From contig JAFTTI010000021.1 in assembly GCA_017466865.1 (NCBI GenBank), positions 1 through 64,000 on the forward strand: a stretch of DNA of 64,000 nt, read 5' to 3'. The position numbers and the translations under genes were made by a program. Shown here piece after piece: positions 53,093 to 61,945 of the stretch (positions are counted from its first letter, which is position 1; each line of letters begins with the position of its first letter). Below the pieces are notes generated by a model. The model saw nothing but the letters and a program-made list of their open reading frames with translations, was not told the DNA's origin and did not search any database. This DNA comes from Oscillospiraceae bacterium. Lineage in GTDB: Bacteria; Bacillota; Clostridia; Oscillospirales; Ruminococcaceae.

Positions 53093-55234
53093 TTACCACC
53101 AGTAGTCAGTGATGGTATGCGTTGTTTTTTCTACACCTTCACCGGTGAATTCAGAACAAGAAGAAGTAAATACATATTCATCATAGCAATTTGCAACCGA
53201 ATATCCATATGAATCCACCTTGGGAGTTCTTGGATACGCATTATCAAATCTCATTATTCTGAAAAGTCGTTCTCTTTTCATATTTTCATCCATATCAAGA
53301 AGAGAATATTCCATCGGGCCGTATGATAATCCCGAGCAGTCAAGGATTGTAGGAAGAAGGTCAGACTGAAGATTTCCGGGAGCGGAATTGATAATAAGTC
53401 TGTCTGCCTTTCTGCCGGCGGGTTTTATAAGCATAACAGGACTCGATTCACCAATAGAATGTAATCCATGGTCTGCGGTAAGGATGATTGTGGTGTTATC
53501 ATAAACACCTATTTCTTTAAGTTCGTTGATATATGTATCAAATATCTTCATGCAACCGTTAAGCGCATCTGATTCAGAACCTTCTCCGCTTTCAGAGATA
53601 TATGGGCTGTGCATTCCGTGTATATGCTGGAATATGCAGAGTTTTGTATCATCGACAGTTGAAAGACCTTTTTCGAGACTGCTGTAGTAATCGTCGTTAT
53701 AATAAACGATACCTCTTTCTTTTGACGATTTGGTGATTTCTTTCCATGATGTTGTATCCTGAACATGAATCGAAGTTGAGGTTGTATACTGATTTATGTA
53801 TCTGATATCGCTGAGATAGAATGCTTCTTTGAGAAAATCAGGGCTGTATCTGAACAACGAAAGAGAAAGAAAAGCAAAATAAGTCGGGGCTTTCTGAACG
53901 ATATAGCTGTATTCGAATTCCTTTACATTATCAATTTTGCCAAGCATATTTTCAACGCCGCCGCAATATATCTCGCTGTCTGTATAAAGTCTTACCTTAT
54001 ATCCGTCATTCTGCATCGAACCATAGAATAATTCGGCGTTTTCACCTTTCCATGCGTTTGCATTTGATTCCATAATCGGTATCGAATAGTCGATAGGAGT
54101 TGCTGTGAGAAGATGTGGCATAGAAAGAGTTGTTGATACTACTTCGGAATTGATATCATCATAATAGATGAAATCAGAATATTTAGAATAACTGTCAGGC
54201 TTTTTGGTAAGATAATCAGAAAAATAATCGTTATGGTATGTATCCATAATGAAAACAATTACGTTTCCTTTTGAAGAAACTTCAAATTGTTCTGAACCAT
54301 CAAGGGAATATCCACTATGGGTTTCGTTCTGCTTTTCTGAAAATCCGTCGGAAAGAAGAACAGGCAATGCCGCACCCTGAATAACAATGAGAGCAGATGA
54401 TGCTATGATTACGCCTTTTATGAAGGTATCTCTGCCTATCTTTTTTTCGCAAAGAATACACATGACAACAGGAACAGCTATCCAGAACCAGAGGTTAAGA
54501 TGAACAATCCATAAAGGAGTATCGATAACCTCACCTGTAATGAATGTATCTTTGTTTAAAAATGCATACTGTATGTATGATAAAACAGATATCGATCCGA
54601 GAATAACAGACAAACGATCAAGATTTTTTCCCTTGAAAATAAATGCTATAGGGAAAGAAAGAAGCAATACCGCCGCAAAACACAACAAAGATATAGGAAA
54701 TATATCCATGAAAACGAATTTGAATTCGTTGCGGTTTGAAAAATAAAGTTCATATACACCGAAAACAAGATACATAAACCCGATGCATGCCATAGGAAGT
54801 ATTATTACGCTTACTCTTTTGAGAAAACTGCGGTCATCTTCGTTGTTTTTATTGAGCTTTCCTAAAAGATCGGTATAGATAAAAGAAGAATTTTTATCCA
54901 TGTCTGAAAGCGATAATTTTTCAGAAGGCTTTGTTGTTATCAGCTTTCTTACAATTTCAACAAGAGAGAGGATATGGAATATCAGAAGCCCGGCCATAAC
55001 TATGAGAAGATATGGAAGTGCGGCTTTTGAAATGATGGGATATGCCACAAGAGAAACATTGTATATAATTATTGTATATAAAAATACTTCGCATATAAGC
55101 ATGTAAAACAAAGGATACCGCTGAGCTTTTTTAATATCCTTGTTTATAGGAAGAATGAAAAAAACAACCGAACAAACCAAAGAAATAATAAATGGAACCA
55201 AATGGATTATTGTAAAAGGGCTTTCGAATAACAT
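53093..55234 (-). CDS. LTA-synthase/phosphoethanolamine-transferase-like membrane protein (alkaline phosphatase superfamily)
   Basis: The 713-residue protein has about eight N-terminal spans (to residue ~310) and a C-terminal sulfatase-fold domain: GNVIVFIMDTYHNDYF (first metal Asp), SEVVSTTLSMPHLLTATP (Thr/Ser nucleophile region), TTIILTADHGLHSIGESSPV (metal Asp-His) and PGNLQSDLLPTILDCSG. Relatives transfer phosphoglycerol or phosphoethanolamine to teichoic acids, lipids or glycans outside the cell. It is the first gene of the minus-strand operon. ATG at 55234 is used; a weak CAGGT site precedes it. Confidence 0.82.
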   Translation of the reverse strand: MLFESPFTIIHLVPFIISLVCSVVFFILPINKDIKKAQRYPLFYMLICEVFLYTIIIYNVSLVAYPIISKAALPYLLIVMAGLLIFHILSLVEIVRKLITTKPSEKLSLSDMDKNSSFIYTDLLGKLNKNNEDDRSFLKRVSVIILPMACIGFMYLVFGVYELYFSNRNEFKFVFMDIFPISLLCFAAVLLLSFPIAFIFKGKNLDRLSVILGSISVLSYIQYAFLNKDTFITGEVIDTPLWIVHLNLWFWIAVPVVMCILCEKKIGRDTFIKGVIIASSALIVIQGAALPVLLSDGFSEKQNETHSGYSLDGSEQFEVSSKGNVIVFIMDTYHNDYFSDYLTKKPDSYSKYSDFIYYDDINSEVVSTTLSMPHLLTATPIDYSIPIMESNANAWKGENAELFYGSMQNDGYKVRLYTDSEIYCGGVENMLGKIDNVKEFEYSYIVQKAPTYFAFLSLSLFRYSPDFLKEAFYLSDIRYINQYTTSTSIHVQDTTSWKEITKSSKERGIVYYNDDYYSSLEKGLSTVDDTKLCIFQHIHGMHSPYISESGEGSESDALNGCMKIFDTYINELKEIGVYDNTTIILTADHGLHSIGESSPVMLIKPAGRKADRLIINSAPGNLQSDLLPTILDCSGLSYGPMEYSLLDMDENMKRERLFRIMRFDNAYPRTPKVDSYGYSVANCYDEYVFTSSCSEFTGEGVEKTTHTITDYWW

Positions 55235-55327
55235 AATCAATCAAACCTGCGCTTTGAAAACGCCTATTCCTTTCTGAAAATATTGAAAAAATATATAAAC
55301 ATTTCATGTATACTTATACACGACATT

Positions 55328-55356
55328 ATTTTATCACAAATTGTTAACAATTTCAA
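55328..55356 (-). promoter_or_regulatory. Predicted promoter of the surface-polymer operon
   Basis: On the minus strand TTGAAA (55351-55356), 17-base spacer, TAAAAT (55328-55333), about 95 bases upstream of the first ATG. Confidence 0.65.
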
Positions 55357-55413
55357 TCTTTTGACACAATATTTTTATCTGAAATCAAATTCAGATTCTG
55401 TTATACAGATTTA

Positions 55414-55442
55414 TTGATTTTTCGCTTTGATCATGATATAAT
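55414..55442 (+). promoter_or_regulatory. Predicted promoter of the EEP-family gene
   Basis: TTGATT (55414-55419), 17-base spacer, TATAAT (55437-55442). The 277-base divergent region therefore holds two opposite promoters and nothing else that I can see. Confidence 0.65.
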
Positions 55443-55517
55443 CTAATTGATATGTTTCTGATAATAAATCATATCAGAACGATATTGTCATTATCAGAAA
55501 TCAAGGAGTGAGAACAA

Positions 55518-56314
55518 ATGAAAATCATTGAGTGGAATGTGAAAAACATGAAACAAACAAAATGTTTGTCATGCCTTGCATATGAGATTAATGACAGAAA
55601 ACCGGATATAGTAGTATTGACAGAATATAATATAGATGCCAATAAAGGCGGGAAATTCGAAAAAGAAATGCAAAAAACGGATACATATTGAAATCGCGCG
55701 GTAAAAGTAGCAGAAACGGAAATGCAGATATTCTCATTGCTGTAAAAGAAAGTGATGACATAAGTATAGTCGGAGATGTTTGTTTTGGTTATAAATATAA
55801 CTATCTGATTTTAAAAACAAGAATCAGATCCGAAGAAGTTTATATTGTTGGCCTTCGCATTAGGGGGAATTCGGGAAAATCTGATGAAAAGGAACAGGAA
55901 TACAGACTGAAACAATTAAAAAATATACTCGGATTGCCAGAACTTAATAAGGCTAAAAGAGTAATAATGGTCGGCGACTTCAATAATTATAAATCCTATG
56001 GCGATGAAAATGAAATTGAAAATTATGATAAATATTATAATGGTAAAAATCAGAGAAAATATAATATTCAGGCGATAAAAAAACTTTATGCAGAAAAAGA
56101 ATATGACTATAAAAATTCTGCCCCTGAAAATGAGAATGAATATTCATATAAACTAAAAATACCGTATAGATATGATCATATTTTTACAAAAGGATTTTCA
56201 GTAAAAACAACTTATGACTGGGAATGGAAGGATTCGGTTAATGGCCAAAAGAAGCGCAATAAAGAAAAAGGCTATGTCCCCGACCATGCAATTTTATCAG
56301 CTGATATTTTTTAA
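55518..56314 (+). pseudogene. Endonuclease/exonuclease/phosphatase-family gene, frameshifted
   Basis: The reading frame begins at ATG 55518 (AAGGAGTG upstream) as MKIIEWNVKNMKQTKCLSCL and DIVVLTEYNID, the N-terminus of the EEP superfamily. It stops at TGA 55689-55691. The rest (NGYILKSRGKSSRNGNADIL, KRVIMVGDFNNY, and YVPDHAILSADIF with the last catalytic His) continues in the -1 frame to 56314. The frames meet at a run of six A (55672-55677), so loss of one A would explain it. All catalytic blocks are present, so the damage is recent, or frame is restored by slippage. Confidence 0.8.
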
Positions 56315-56381
56315 AAGTAAGATTAAATCAGAGCTTGTCAATACCCATAGTTCTATGTTAATCAAAGGTTGAGGTGATCTT

Positions 56382-57077
56382 ATGAACAACAAAAAATATT
56401 CTCCATCTGAGATTATAATATCCGTCATATTCGTGATATGGTTTATAGCTTCTATCGCTGTTATGATTTTCTTTGGAAAAACGGGAAGAGCAGGGCTTGT
56501 TCCCGCTGTTTTAGGACAGTATTTCCTCGTTTTCGGAATAGCGGCAGGTGTCAATGAAGCGAAAAATAAAAAATTCAATCCGATAGCGCTTGTTTTTGCA
56601 ATAGTTGGTATAGCAGGTATAGTCGCAACACTTATTCTTTATTTTGGAGCCGAAACTATGATTTCATTTCTTGATAAAAATATGCCTTATATTTTAATGA
56701 CAATTTTCCTTATTGTCGGAATTATTCTCGTTATCGTTGCCGTTTCAAAATATTTCGGAAGAAAGAAACGCTGTTCGTATATGGTTACAGCAAAATGCAT
56801 TGAACTTCGTGAAATGGCGAATGACGGACATATGCTTGCTTGTCCCGTTTATGAAATTTATTATGATGGAAGAACGATAAAGCTCTGCGATGATGTTTAT
56901 AGCAATAATCTTGATGTAAGAGTAGGCGATGAAAAAGAAATTATGATAAATCCAGATAAACCGACGGAATATTTTGCCCCCGAAGAAATGGCAGCATCAT
57001 CAATAATCATAGGTGGAATAGGAATTGCGATAGTTCTCGTTATGATTTTTGCCCTTGTTATGACGGGGAGTAAGTAA
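56382..57077 (+). CDS. Four-span membrane protein with DUF3592-like domain
   Basis: The 231-residue product has spans at about 12-30, 42-58, 68-88 and 101-121, then a beta-rich soluble stretch (CSYMVTAKCIELREMANDGH, CPVYEIYYDGRTIKLCDDVY, EIMINPDKPTEYFAPEE) and a last span at 207-228. The soluble part is like DUF3592, a domain of unknown function. GAGGTGAT precedes the ATG. It is 17 bases before a GNAT gene on the same strand. Confidence 0.7.
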   Translation: MNNKKYSPSEIIISVIFVIWFIASIAVMIFFGKTGRAGLVPAVLGQYFLVFGIAAGVNEAKNKKFNPIALVFAIVGIAGIVATLILYFGAETMISFLDKNMPYILMTIFLIVGIILVIVAVSKYFGRKKRCSYMVTAKCIELREMANDGHMLACPVYEIYYDGRTIKLCDDVYSNNLDVRVGDEKEIMINPDKPTEYFAPEEMAASSIIIGGIGIAIVLVMIFALVMTGSK

Positions 57078-57093
57078 AGAGGAGATGTGAAAA

Positions 57094-57639
57094 ATGAAGA
57101 TAGAAACCAATCGCCTTATTTTAAGAAAGTGGGAAGAATCCGACGCGGAAAGCCTTTATAAATATGCAAAAGATGAAGCGATAGGCCCCATAGCAGGCTG
57201 GCCTCCGCATAAATCAGTCCAAGAAAGCCTTGAAATCATAAGAACGGTTTTCAGTAGTGACGAATGTTATGCCGTCTGCCTTAAAGAAGACAATATCGCG
57301 ATAGGAAGCATTTCTCTTATGACGGGTGACGCTACCGATATGACCGACCGCGATGACGAATGTGAACTCGGCTACTGGATAGGAAAGGAATTCTGGGGCA
57401 GAGGCCTTATTCCCGAAGCGGCGAAAGCACTTCTTGAAAGAGCATTTTCTGACCTTAAAATGACTACCGTCTGGTGCGGATATTACGACGGTAACGAAAA
57501 GTCGAAAAGAGTTCAGGAAAAGTTAGGCTTTGTATATCATCATTCCTGCGATGATGTTAATGTTCCTTTAATGAACGAAGTCAGAAAAGGGCATACAAAC
57601 ATTATGACAAAAGAACACTTTGAAGAACTGAACAAATAA
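57094..57639 (+). CDS. GNAT-family N-acetyltransferase (RimJ/RimL-like)
   Basis: The 181-residue enzyme starts MKIETNRLILRKWEESDAES and has the acetyl-CoA site region ELGYWIGKEFWGRGLIPEAA and YYDGNEKSKRVQEKLGF. RimJ/L-type enzymes acetylate protein N-termini, aminoglycosides or other amines; the target is unknown. GAGGAGATG precedes the ATG, and a bidirectional terminator follows. Confidence 0.88.
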   Translation: MKIETNRLILRKWEESDAESLYKYAKDEAIGPIAGWPPHKSVQESLEIIRTVFSSDECYAVCLKEDNIAIGSISLMTGDATDMTDRDDECELGYWIGKEFWGRGLIPEAAKALLERAFSDLKMTTVWCGYYDGNEKSKRVQEKLGFVYHHSCDDVNVPLMNEVRKGHTNIMTKEHFEELNK

Positions 57640-57672
57640 AAGAGTACCTTAAACAAAGGTACTCTTTTTTGT
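57638..57672. terminator. Bidirectional terminator
   Basis: AAAAGAGTACC (57638-57648) and GGTACTCTTTT (57658-57668), 11-bp stem between the convergent GNAT and flippase genes. Confidence 0.88.
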
Positions 57673-59133
57673 TTCTTTAAGACAGAATTTACCGAGTGCA
57701 ACGCTTATTAAAATAAAGAGGATGACAGCGAAAATGCCCGATATTATAAGCGAAAAAACACCCGCGGGGAAAACTGACCATAATATGCGCGAAAGTTTTA
57801 TTGAAAGCATAGAGGAAAATACGGGAATAAGAATATTTCCTACAAAATCGAATGACATGGATGTAAGCTTCATAAGAGCTGAAATTCTTACTATATTGCA
57901 GATTATGTTGCTTAAAAAATATGAAACGATAACGCCATAGAATCCTATCATCTTAACAAAAATCAGAACAGCCGAAATTCTTATTATGTATTCAGCCATC
58001 GAGTTTATTATGCAGAAGGTCTGTTTTCCCATTCCCTTTAAAATGCTTTCTGTTACTATCTCGACATAGATAAAAGGAATAACGGGGCATATTAGTTTAA
58101 GCGTTTTTATAACCAAAGGACTATCCGATAACATCCCGCCGAGTTCATCTGCATACGAGAATATGAAAAACGCCGAGATAATCGCGATAGAGAATGCTTT
58201 TCTTAAAGCGTCAGATGAAAGTTCCTTTACCTTCTCAGCGTTTTTACTCTGAGTTTCCCTTGCCGTTTCGGGAAGAAGAATGAGCGACAGACTTTGCAGT
58301 AGTGTTGACGGGAAGAATATAACGGGGATTATTATTCCCTCAAAAATGCCATACTGCGAAAGCGCTGTTTCATAAGAATCTGAAAAGTTTTTTAGCATTA
58401 AAGGAACAAGCGCTTCATTTGCTCCTGAAAGCAGAACAAAAATATAAGCACCGACAGTTATCGGCAGAGAAAGTTTTATAAACTGTCTGAAAGAGATTTT
58501 TGCGTTTTCATCTGAATGGGGTAATTTTTCTCTTACATAGAAAATACAAAGCATAATGCAGGATACGATTTCGCCCGACATAACAGAAACTGCGGAGCAG
58601 GTTAGAATATCCATAATGCCGTTTTTTGCAAAAGCAAGTATCATCAGAATAAGAGAAACGCCTTTTACAAAAAACTCTGTAAAATCGGCAATGCAGGGTA
58701 TTATAACCATCCGCCTTGCGTGGAAATATCCTTTTATGCAACTCCCCGTTGTCGCAAGAGGAAGAGACAGCGCCATTATTCTTATCGCGACAAGAGAAAG
58801 ATTTTCGTTATAGATTTTCTTTGCAAGAAAAAACAGGGCGACAGAGAATACGAGTGAAAGCCCGACGCCTGAAAAAAGACAGTAGGAAATAACCTTTTCA
58901 ACATTTCCTTTTCTGCCTATTTCTTCAGAGATAAATCTGCTTGAAACAGAAAAGATGTTCCCGTTTGAAAGAGTTAAAGCGAAAACAAAAAATTGCGAAA
59001 CAAGAGATAAAATCCCGACAGCACTTTCGCCCATATTTTTTGTTATTACTATATTCAGCGCTATCGAAAGAAGCTGAAGCACCATAGAAAACGCCGATAT
59101 TATTACTGTATCGGCAGTGATTTTCTGTTTCAT
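57649..59133 (-). CDS. SpoVB-like polysaccharide/lipid flippase (MOP superfamily)
   Basis: The 494-residue protein has about 14 hydrophobic spans and begins MKQKITADTVIISAFSMVLQ; NGNIFSVSSRFISEEIGRKG, SCIKGYFHARRMVIIPCIAD and VIFFPSTLLQSLSLILLPET are as in SpoVB and related flippases. SpoVB moves lipid II-type precursors for spore cortex. In a spore former this is the likely role, but a vegetative paralog cannot be excluded. ATG at 59133 has GGTGAGG upstream; GTG at 59145 would lie inside that site. Confidence 0.85.
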   Translation of the reverse strand: MKQKITADTVIISAFSMVLQLLSIALNIVITKNMGESAVGILSLVSQFFVFALTLSNGNIFSVSSRFISEEIGRKGNVEKVISYCLFSGVGLSLVFSVALFFLAKKIYNENLSLVAIRIMALSLPLATTGSCIKGYFHARRMVIIPCIADFTEFFVKGVSLILMILAFAKNGIMDILTCSAVSVMSGEIVSCIMLCIFYVREKLPHSDENAKISFRQFIKLSLPITVGAYIFVLLSGANEALVPLMLKNFSDSYETALSQYGIFEGIIIPVIFFPSTLLQSLSLILLPETARETQSKNAEKVKELSSDALRKAFSIAIISAFFIFSYADELGGMLSDSPLVIKTLKLICPVIPFIYVEIVTESILKGMGKQTFCIINSMAEYIIRISAVLIFVKMIGFYGVIVSYFLSNIICNIVRISALMKLTSMSFDFVGNILIPVFSSMLSIKLSRILWSVFPAGVFSLIISGIFAVILFILISVALGKFCLKETKKSTFV

Positions 59134-59155
59134 AAAAATCCTCACCTTTAAAATG

Positions 59156-59184
59156 TTGCTATTTTTTTCAAAAAGGGGTATAAT
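59156..59184 (+). promoter_or_regulatory. Predicted promoter of the M42 peptidase operon
   Basis: TTGCTA (59156-59161), 17-base spacer, TATAAT (59179-59184). Confidence 0.65.
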
Positions 59185-59240
59185 CTATATTGAATTCTAT
59201 GCAGATATTATCAGAAATATCATAAAGGAGATGTTAAGGT

Positions 59241-60242
59241 TTGGATATTACAGAAATCCTTGAAAAACTCTGCAAGTCGGGCGGAGTAAGCGGTGATGAA
59301 ACAGAAACTTCTGAAATTGCCCTTTCTTATTTAAAAGAATACGACAAGAACGCTTTTATAAAAAATGGCTCTGTTTTTGGGAAAATAGGTAATGGCGGAA
59401 AGAAAATCCTTCTCGATGCACATATCGACAGAATAGGCTTTATAGTTACATCTATAACTGATGATGGTTTCATAAAGGTTGCAAACTGCGGTGGAATTGA
59501 TAAAAGGCTTCTGCCTGCATTGCCCGTTAAAATCTATGGAAATAAAACAATAGACGGTGTTTTTGTTTCTGTTCCTCCTCATCTCGCGTCAGAAGAAAAA
59601 CCTCTCGCTGTAAACGAAATGTATATAGATACAGGATACTCTAAAGAAGAACTTGAAAAGATATTATCTCTCGGCGATACAATTTCTTTCGATACAACTT
59701 TTAAAAAACTTTTAGGCAACAGAGTTTCAGGCTCGGCGCTTGATGACAGAAGCGGTGTTGCAGCAATTCTCTATGCACTCGAACTTTTAAAGAATGAGAA
59801 CCTTAATTGTGAACTTCAGATTCTTTTCTCGACAGAAGAAGAAGTCGGCGAAAGAGGGGCGACGACAGGTGCGTTCTATCTTAATCCCGATATTGCTATT
59901 GCCGTTGATGTAAGTTTTGCTTATGCATCAGGCGAAAAGGAAGATAAATGCGGAAAGATGGGAAAGGGCGTTATGATAGGAATTTCTCCGTCACTCGACA
60001 GAGAACTTTCGCATACTCTTATTTCAATCGCAAAGGAAAAAAATATCCCCTATCAGACAGAAGTCATGAGCGGCAGAACAGGAACAAATGCCGACAGATT
60101 TTCTGTAAACCGCGAGGGTGCTTGCGCGTCAACACTTTCTATTCCTCTTAAATATATGCATACCCCGACAGAAATTATCGATACCGACGATATAGTTTCT
60201 GTTTCAAAACTCATAGCAGAGTATGTAAAGGGGGTTAAATAA
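59241..60242 (+). CDS. M42-family metallo-aminopeptidase, first paralog
   Basis: The 333-residue enzyme has the co-catalytic metal site of M42/TET aminopeptidases: LLDAHIDRIGFIVTSI (His, Asp), GSALDDRSGVA (Asp), FSTEEEVGERGATT (Glu-Glu), AVDVSFA (Asp) and YMHTPTEIID (His). It would cut N-terminal residues from peptides in the cytoplasm. The start is TTG at 59241; AAGGAG lies 11 bases upstream, somewhat far. Its stop overlaps the second paralog's ATG by one base. Confidence 0.9.
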   Translation: MDITEILEKLCKSGGVSGDETETSEIALSYLKEYDKNAFIKNGSVFGKIGNGGKKILLDAHIDRIGFIVTSITDDGFIKVANCGGIDKRLLPALPVKIYGNKTIDGVFVSVPPHLASEEKPLAVNEMYIDTGYSKEELEKILSLGDTISFDTTFKKLLGNRVSGSALDDRSGVAAILYALELLKNENLNCELQILFSTEEEVGERGATTGAFYLNPDIAIAVDVSFAYASGEKEDKCGKMGKGVMIGISPSLDRELSHTLISIAKEKNIPYQTEVMSGRTGTNADRFSVNREGACASTLSIPLKYMHTPTEIIDTDDIVSVSKLIAEYVKGVK

Positions 60243-61246
60243 TGCTTAAAGAACTTTGTCTTTTAAACGGCGGATCAGGTGATGAAAAAGCTGTCCGCGA
60301 ATTTATCATAAATGAAATCAAAGACTACTGTGATTACAGAGTAGACAATTTAGGAAACCTCATCTGTGAGAAAAAGGGAAAAGAAACCCCGAAATCAAAG
60401 ATAATGATAGCGGCGCATATGGATGAAGTTGCGCTTATAATAACATCTGTAAAATCTGATGGCTCACTCGTCTTTTCAGCAGTCGGTGGAATAGAACCCG
60501 CAACCATTATGGGCAAGAGAGTTACTGTAAACGGAATGCCTGGCGTTATAGGCTCGCCCGCTGTTCATAATCTTTCGGCAAGTGAAAAGGATGAAAACCC
60601 TAAGATGTCATCACTTTATATCGACATCGGCGCCGAAAATAAAGAAGAGGCAGAAAAATATGTTTCCCTCGGTGATATGGCATATTTCGATTCTGAATTC
60701 ATAGAATTTGGCGACGGAAAAATAAGATGTAAAGCAATAGATGACAGAGCAGGCTGTGGTATGATGATTGATATGATAAAGGGAGAAATTCCTTTTGACA
60801 CAACTTTCGTCTTTACCGTTCAGGAAGAAATCGGAACAAGGGGTGCTAAAACCTCAACTTTCTCTGTAAATCCCGATATTGCCATTGTTTTAGAAACAAC
60901 AACGGCGGCGGATATTCCTTTGTCAGAAGGGGATAAGAAGGTTTGTATCCAGAAAAAAGGCGCAGTTGTTTCATTTATGGACAGAGGCACGATTTATGAC
61001 AGAGAACTTTATAAACTCGCATTTTCAGTAGCAAACGAAAAGGGAATACCCGTTCAGACAAAATCCGTTGTAGCAGGTGGAAATGACAGCGGTGCTATTC
61101 ATATAACAGGCGACGGAGTAAGAACAATGGCTATATCAATTCCCTGCCGTTATCTTCATTCACCCTCTTGCGTTGCCGATAAATCTGATATAAAGGCTTG
61201 TTATGATTTATGCCTTGCCGTTTTATCCGAGGTAGGAAAATTATGA
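60242..61246 (+). CDS. M42-family metallo-aminopeptidase, second paralog
   Basis: The 334-residue enzyme shows AAHMDEVALIITSVKSDGS, KAIDDRAGCGMM, TVQEEIGTRGAKT, VLETTTAAD and CRYLHSPS. In the fourth ligand block Glu replaces the Asp of the first paralog (VLE versus AVD), a change known among M42 members. The two paralogs are translationally coupled and diverged, so they may have different residue preferences or form mixed TET particles. The next gene overlaps its stop (ATGA). Confidence 0.9.
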   Translation: MLKELCLLNGGSGDEKAVREFIINEIKDYCDYRVDNLGNLICEKKGKETPKSKIMIAAHMDEVALIITSVKSDGSLVFSAVGGIEPATIMGKRVTVNGMPGVIGSPAVHNLSASEKDENPKMSSLYIDIGAENKEEAEKYVSLGDMAYFDSEFIEFGDGKIRCKAIDDRAGCGMMIDMIKGEIPFDTTFVFTVQEEIGTRGAKTSTFSVNPDIAIVLETTTAADIPLSEGDKKVCIQKKGAVVSFMDRGTIYDRELYKLAFSVANEKGIPVQTKSVVAGGNDSGAIHITGDGVRTMAISIPCRYLHSPSCVADKSDIKACYDLCLAVLSEVGKL

Positions 61247-61941
61247 TAGAAGAAATTTCTGCGCTTCCAGTTCTTCGTGATGATTATTATTCAAGCAAGA
61301 TAAAAGCACATTATAAAGCCTATGGAACAGACTATGATTTTATGAAATTCTATAAAATCGGAGAGAATGCGGTTCTTTCAAGGTTTAATGGCGGAGTTGT
61401 CATTTCATCAAGCGGGAATTTTGATATGAATGAACTTATGTTCTTTTTAGAAACATTATGCCCCTCTGAAATAGAAACCGACAGCGAGATTTTTATCCCC
61501 CGTTATGAAAAGGTAAAAAGAACACTTTTCTCTTTCCCGGATGTTTCACCTGATGAAGAAATAGAAGTTGACAGTAACCCTAAACTTGACGATGTTTTTT
61601 CGGTTTTAAAAACGGGATTTGACATTGAAGATGTCTATTCCGAGTGGCTGACAGATACATCTCATCGGATAAGACACGGCGTTTCAAAGGTTTATCTTTA
61701 TGGAAAAACAACCGCAACAATGCAGTTTTGCGATGAAAACAACGCCTTTTTCGGAATGATAGCAACACATCCCTCTGACAGAGGAAAAGGAAAAGCAAGA
61801 AAACTTTTATATCATCTTAAAAATGAGTATAAGAGGGAATGCACCCTTTTTGCAAAGGACGAAAGAGTGTCGTTTTATGAGGGCGCAGGATTTATAAAAA
61901 AAGGCGAAGATTATATTTATATAAGGCGAAAGGATTTTTAA
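61243..61941 (+). CDS. GNAT-like acetyltransferase domain protein
   Basis: The product of 232 residues has a poorly conserved N-terminal half and a GNAT-like C-terminal half (FFGMIATHPSDRGKGKARKL with the acetyl-CoA loop, then FAKDERVSFYEGAGFIKKGE). The substrate is unknown. ATG at 61243 overlaps the preceding stop as ATGA and has an AGGTAGGA site. Co-transcription with the M42 pair suggests a link to peptide or amino-acid processing, which is speculative. Confidence 0.75.
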   Translation: MIEEISALPVLRDDYYSSKIKAHYKAYGTDYDFMKFYKIGENAVLSRFNGGVVISSSGNFDMNELMFFLETLCPSEIETDSEIFIPRYEKVKRTLFSFPDVSPDEEIEVDSNPKLDDVFSVLKTGFDIEDVYSEWLTDTSHRIRHGVSKVYLYGKTTATMQFCDENNAFFGMIATHPSDRGKGKARKLLYHLKNEYKRECTLFAKDERVSFYEGAGFIKKGEDYIYIRRKDF

Positions 61942-61945
61942 AAAA

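Noticed and set aside
55670..55680. Programmed -1 frameshift heptamer A AAA AAC in the EEP gene
   Set aside because: The heptamer is not in the zero frame required for tandem slippage, and no downstream stimulatory structure was evident; an indel is simpler.
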